Below are positions 60,192 through 64,000 of a DNA stretch of 64,000 bases, in pieces; positions within the stretch are counted from its first letter, which is position 1; each line of letters starts with the position of its first letter. The stretch comes from Phellopilus nigrolimitatus. Lineage: Eukaryota; Basidiomycota; Agaricomycetes; Hymenochaetales; Hymenochaetaceae. Made by a program: the position numbers and the translations under genes. Location: assembly GCA_021029095.1 (NCBI GenBank), contig JAJOHG010000032.1, positions 124,001-188,000 of the forward strand, in the 5' to 3' direction. Under the pieces are notes generated by a model. It saw nothing but the letters and a program-made list of their open reading frames with translations. It ran no database searches and was not told where the DNA came from.

Positions 60192-61911
60192 TCACCATAG
60201 GCTGAGAAACTCTCCAACTAATTCAATCCCCTTCCCAATTTTGGTCGAGAAGAAACCCCAATCCGCTTTCTCTAAGGCATCTCCGCTTTCTTTCCGCCGA
60301 GGAACGCTTGCCGGACTCTTGGTACGACGGGAGCGATCATGTGCGAGTCGTGGACATTTCGTCGCACGAGCAGGACGATAAGCTGTAACAGAAAGTTCTT
60401 CGAAGTCCCCGTCATTTACGCTTGGATCCTGCTCATCCGATCGTCTCCGCTTGCTTGGGCGTGCACGCCCGGACGCACTCTCGACCTGGAACGGATCGTA
60501 AGGGTTCTCTTGCAGGCTTCTCGTTGCACGCAGCTCCCGGCGTAATTCTGACCTAAGATGCAAGGCTATATCTCATCCGAATTCCTAAAACTCATAAAAG
60601 CAAATCACTGACTGAAGAACTGGACAACTCAGGCGATGACCAAGCCAAATGTCTGTTGCTCGCAGACTTATGGTCTCTTTACACCCACGACAGATACACG
60701 TCAAACTTGCTTCTGAAGGGCGTATAGCGTCGGGATCGGCACGAATATATTTCCAGCGGAGAGTAGATTGGCCGCTCGACAGCTTTGTACCGTAAAAAAT
60801 CTCTTGAATAGTTTTGCTTCCCCTTTTAATCGGCTGATTTCTGCCAGAAATTTGGCTTGGAAAGCCGGGAAGCCAAGGAAGCAATGTGAGTAACTCCTCC
60901 TGCCCATAATGGCTTTAGTGACTCACCAATGTCGCACCCGTCCATTGATACGGACAAGAAAAGTACCCTCTTTCCTCTTGAGACCGGAGCTATGTGCTCT
61001 GATTTGCTCATCATCTTTTTGAGTATCGTCGTCACTGGCATATTCGGATTCAGATATTTCAGATGCTTGCGCAACATCTCTAAGCAGATGTTCGCGAAGT
61101 TTTTGCCTATACCGACGGTTGGTCAGTAATAGCAATCTTATACTTTTCAAAGTTTTATTCCGGGAGAAGGGAAATAGACACTGGGCCACGTAAATGTTGC
61201 ACAAGTACTCACTGTAATACTCTACACCGGAGTTTGTGCTCCAGCCAGTTCCGTGTCTGTCTCAGGTTGATTGTTTTTGAGCAGCCCGAACAGATACCAC
61301 TTTTGGTTTTGATATCAGGACTGAAGAGGTCGCGGTCGGCTGTTAGGAGCCGCCATCTTGCTTGTGGATCGCGCAGTGACATCGCTGTTTCTCCCGTGAG
61401 GCCTTCGAGAAGGCTCTTCTCATTCACGGACATGATATGACGGCTGCCTGAGTTTAACGAGTAATAACTTCCGATCCATTGGTCCAGTGTCAGTAGTATG
61501 CACTTGTAGAGGAAAATTGTCAACTTACACGGTCTCTATTCTATCATTGATACGAGCAAGCCCAGTCTTATGTCTGGTCTTGACTGTGCTGGGTCTAGAA
61601 TTTGTTGAACAGCCCGACTCAGTGGGCATGTAATCGAGGTCGCTGTTCGCATTCAAAGACCTTTTACCAAGTTTGGAGTCGAGAGTATGGAGGTATGCGG
61701 ATGTCTCGTGTCCTTGACTATGATCAAAGTGATGTTGAACATTAGACTTGCAAGCAACGGCCTCATCGAGGTATTGCATGTCCTCGTGAACAAATTCAGC
61801 AAAGGGGATAAGCAGACTATATATGTTTTCGCGATTGTTGCCTATGGCTTTTATTGACAGAGCACGTTGCTGTTCGAGGCAAGCAATTGGGTTCTGAAGC
61901 ATGCTGAGCAT
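60192..61911 (-). CDS. uncharacterised protein with two W..H zinc-finger-like modules
   Basis: Minus strand; a possible start is MLSMLQNPIACLEQQRALS. Exon 1 ends GLARINDRIETV at a phase-2 junction (GTAAGT). The next exon opens RHIMSVNEKSLLEGL. Finger A is CSGCSKTINL...NWLEHKLRC (61240-61290) and ends VLQ with CA|GTGAGT. A linking exon follows (DVAQASEISESEYASDDD, then FLVRINGRV). Finger B is CICRGCKETISL...IWLGHRLSC (60620-60700) and ends VLQ with CA|GTCAGT. The last exon has a basic stretch (RPSKRRRSDEQDP) and a hydrophobic tail DWGFFSTKIGKGIELVGEFLSLW. The tail ends like that of the 21-kb gene. Nuclear localisation is inferred. Confidence 0.65.
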
Positions 61912-63021
61912 GTTGGAATGACCTCGAGGTCCGTTGGAATTGAAATAGATATCTGCGTACTAGTCAGGGCCAAATGATCCAAGATGGTACTTAGTCTTAG
62001 GCGTAAATTTAGATGGCATATAAATCTATTAAAAAATGGGGGATAACCCATTGCAGCTCTCCGAGTTCCGGCTCGTGGGAGATGCCACTGGGACACAATT
62101 CATAACAGCAGAATGGATTCTAATAAGATCCTCAAGATTTCAGCCTAGTTCGTAGCTCTGTCGTCAGAGTCGGGTGCCGAGGCGGAGAAGAATCTAGTCC
62201 TCGTAGACACCGCTTTGGGTAGCACCCCGCTATGAAAACGTGCGGGAGAATCCCTGGTCCAGAGTAGTGCCAATCTTCGCTATACAAATGAAGACGAATC
62301 CCGGCCCTGCTTGCAGGAACGCATTCAGAGCCCTCAGCCTTGCCAATGTCAGAGTTGGATCCAGGGTCAGATTCGGAGATAGCGGGGACAGTCGTCGCGC
62401 ACGTAAATCCAAGTCGCCGTCCGAGCAGGAGTTCGTTGCATGAGTCTGGCCCTCACTGCCGTACGGGGCGGGTAGTGAACGTCTCCAACTCAGTGCTTTG
62501 ATCAGACTAGACGCGGACGCTTGCAGTCGCGCTCCTCGTAAAAGTCATTAGCCTCCGAGATTATTTGTGAAGCGTATCACGGCTAGGCTGGACAGTTGAA
62601 TTCGATTCTGCGGAGCCAGCGTGGGCCTTGGGATCTTGCAATCTGGACCCTCAAAAGCGCCTGAATATCCAGCCCAGAGATCCAAGATAAGTTGAAGGAA
62701 GTGCGTTGATGACTTAAAAAGTTAGTCGAATGAGCTAATGAAGACAACCCATAACATTCTTATTTTACAACTTTTCAGAAGCCGGGTTCCAAAGTATAGT
62801 GACATGCACATGAAAGATATACCAGTAGATAGCGCAGCTTCAATGTCTAGTAAAAAATCGATTTCACGCGAGATATTCAAACCTGTGAAGTGCTATAGTT
62901 CGTTAAATCTGGTCGAATATCGACATACGCAAAAAAAGAAAACGGCACCGCTCAAGACAATAAAACGTCATTGTGAATCACGTCCGTATGGACGAAGCGG
63001 CATTACGCGCGTCAAAAAAGG
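61912..63021. other. 1.1-kb spacer
   Basis: Between the module gene (start ~61911) and the 3' end of the terminal regulator, both on the minus strand. No gene supported. Confidence 0.45.
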
Positions 63022-64000
63022 CTAATACGCGCTACGCGCATGTGAAAAGGTGTGCGCCTGGCGAGCATCAAACTCGCTCTGCTGTGCGGACGTATGAAAA
63101 GAAGGATGAACAGAGTGTTGCGAGCGGTGACACTGAGGGTCGAAACGTGGGTAAGACTGGAGCTGGGAAGTATACGTTATAGACGCAGATACTGGCATCG
63201 GCGCGGGTCCATGCGCACGTCCGGACATCTGGTCGCTGCCAGAGACGGGTGTGTACACATTGACGCCGACACCGACGCCAATGCCGGGCGACATTATTTG
63301 GTGCGGTTCCGAATGAGGAAAAGGCGCAGCGGGCCGTGCAAAGAACGGCATGAATTCGGGCTGGGAAGAAAATCGGCTCGCGCTCATAGGCATACCTACT
63401 ACGCTCAGCCCACCCAGTCCGTGCATGTTCATGCCGGGTGCATTCTGAATTGAATATACCGAGTGTACACCGTTCGAGCGCGGGTACGAATTAGGTTGAG
63501 GAGTGATATTTTGGGGCACATAGTCGTAGGGGTGCTGAGAGCCGAGCGGTCGGGGAAAAGAAACACTGTCTTGCTCGAACATACTCGAAGTCGAAGATGT
63601 AGGCGTTTCTGGTCGTTATAGTTTATACGTGTAAATCAATACCACATTGGAGGGAGTAAAAGTAAAATCTTACCGGGTAAATCTGTTCGTCCTCCGCTTC
63701 TTTGACCTTTTTCCGATGTTTGACTCGTATTCTCAGACTTTTGTGTACGACAAGCTGCACAGTGACCACTCCCTTTCTCTGCGCAAGAGCAAGTACGGTC
63801 GAAACACTCGAGCCCACGGCTTACACACTTTGGGCAGGGACGCTCTATACCACATTGAATTTTGTCGCGTCTGGTAGCCAAGCATTAGCCCAAATGCAAC
63901 AAGTCGGTCCGATACTCACCTGCAATTCATGCACGCCGCTTTCACTCGTGATCCCTGACCACCTCCCTTCCGCGGGACATCATTACATTCTTCACCCACT
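63022..64000 (-). CDS. Zn2Cys6 transcription factor, 5' end outside the window
   Basis: Minus strand, entering from the right edge. Exon text ...SRVKAACMNCR is spliced (GTGAGT donor, intron ~63867-63920) to RDKIQCGIERPCPKCVSRG and LECFDR. This gives a perfect C-x2-C-x6-C-x5-C-x2-C-x6-C binuclear cluster. A second Cys-rich patch follows (CSCAEKGSGHCAACR). After another intron a long Ser/Pro/His/Tyr-rich, disordered region (SVSFPRPLGSQHPYDYVPQN ...) runs to the stop at 63022. No fungal-specific TF domain is visible in what is present. A nuclear regulator of unknown targets. Confidence 0.8.

Overview
The window reads as nuclear DNA of a filamentous basidiomycete, most likely an Agaricomycete and possibly a polypore (the order is my inference). 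The genes are cut by many 45-75 bp GT-AG introns, with a few GC-AG introns. Several families are typical of that class: DUF6534-like membrane proteins, expanded cytochromes P450, Zn2Cys6 regulators, F-box/LRR proteins and OPT transporters. All gene models were spliced by eye, so exon edges are approximate unless a junction is described.

Left part (1-18 kb, + strand): the tail of a possible C2H2 protein, two adjacent P450 genes (the second with a frameshift after the heme loop), an oligopeptide transporter, a secreted GH5 beta-glucanase-like enzyme and a Zn2Cys6 regulator with a 13-nt micro-exon. At 19-21 kb lies a frameshifted F-box pseudogene (minus). At 21.3-23 kb is a gene built from repeated C-x2-C...W-x2-H-x3/4-C modules. 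A GPI-anchored Ser/Thr-rich cell-surface protein follows at 25-26 kb.

Middle (28-49 kb): a mariner-like MITE, a seven-helix DUF6534-type protein (minus) and a HAD/terpene-cyclase fusion with a DxDTT motif, a likely drimane-type sesquiterpene cyclase. Beside the cyclase is an intact P450 (minus). About 6.3 kb further on is a second copy of that P450, broken by a 1.88 kb LTR element with identical LTRs and a 5-bp target duplication. A decayed zinc-finger gene lies between the copies. A PRISE/SDR-type reductase follows. Cyclase, P450s and reductase together look like a small terpenoid gene cluster that has been remodelled by duplication and transposition.

Right part (49-64 kb): mostly housekeeping genes, namely an ER protein disulfide isomerase ending in KDEL, a JmjC-like protein, a hypothetical ORF, RNase H2 subunit C and the actin-binding protein Abp1 (ADF-H plus two SH3). 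After these come two tandem relatives of the 21-kb module gene, one apparently working and one dead, and a Zn2Cys6 regulator that runs off the right edge.

The strongest candidate for something undescribed is the module family at 21.3-23.0, 58.7-59.9 and 60.2-61.9 kb. Each unit pairs an RI-NG / V-R-C-I-I segment with a W..H zinc-finger-like motif. Five of the six fingers end in the same Leu/Met-Gln, phase-2 splice junction.
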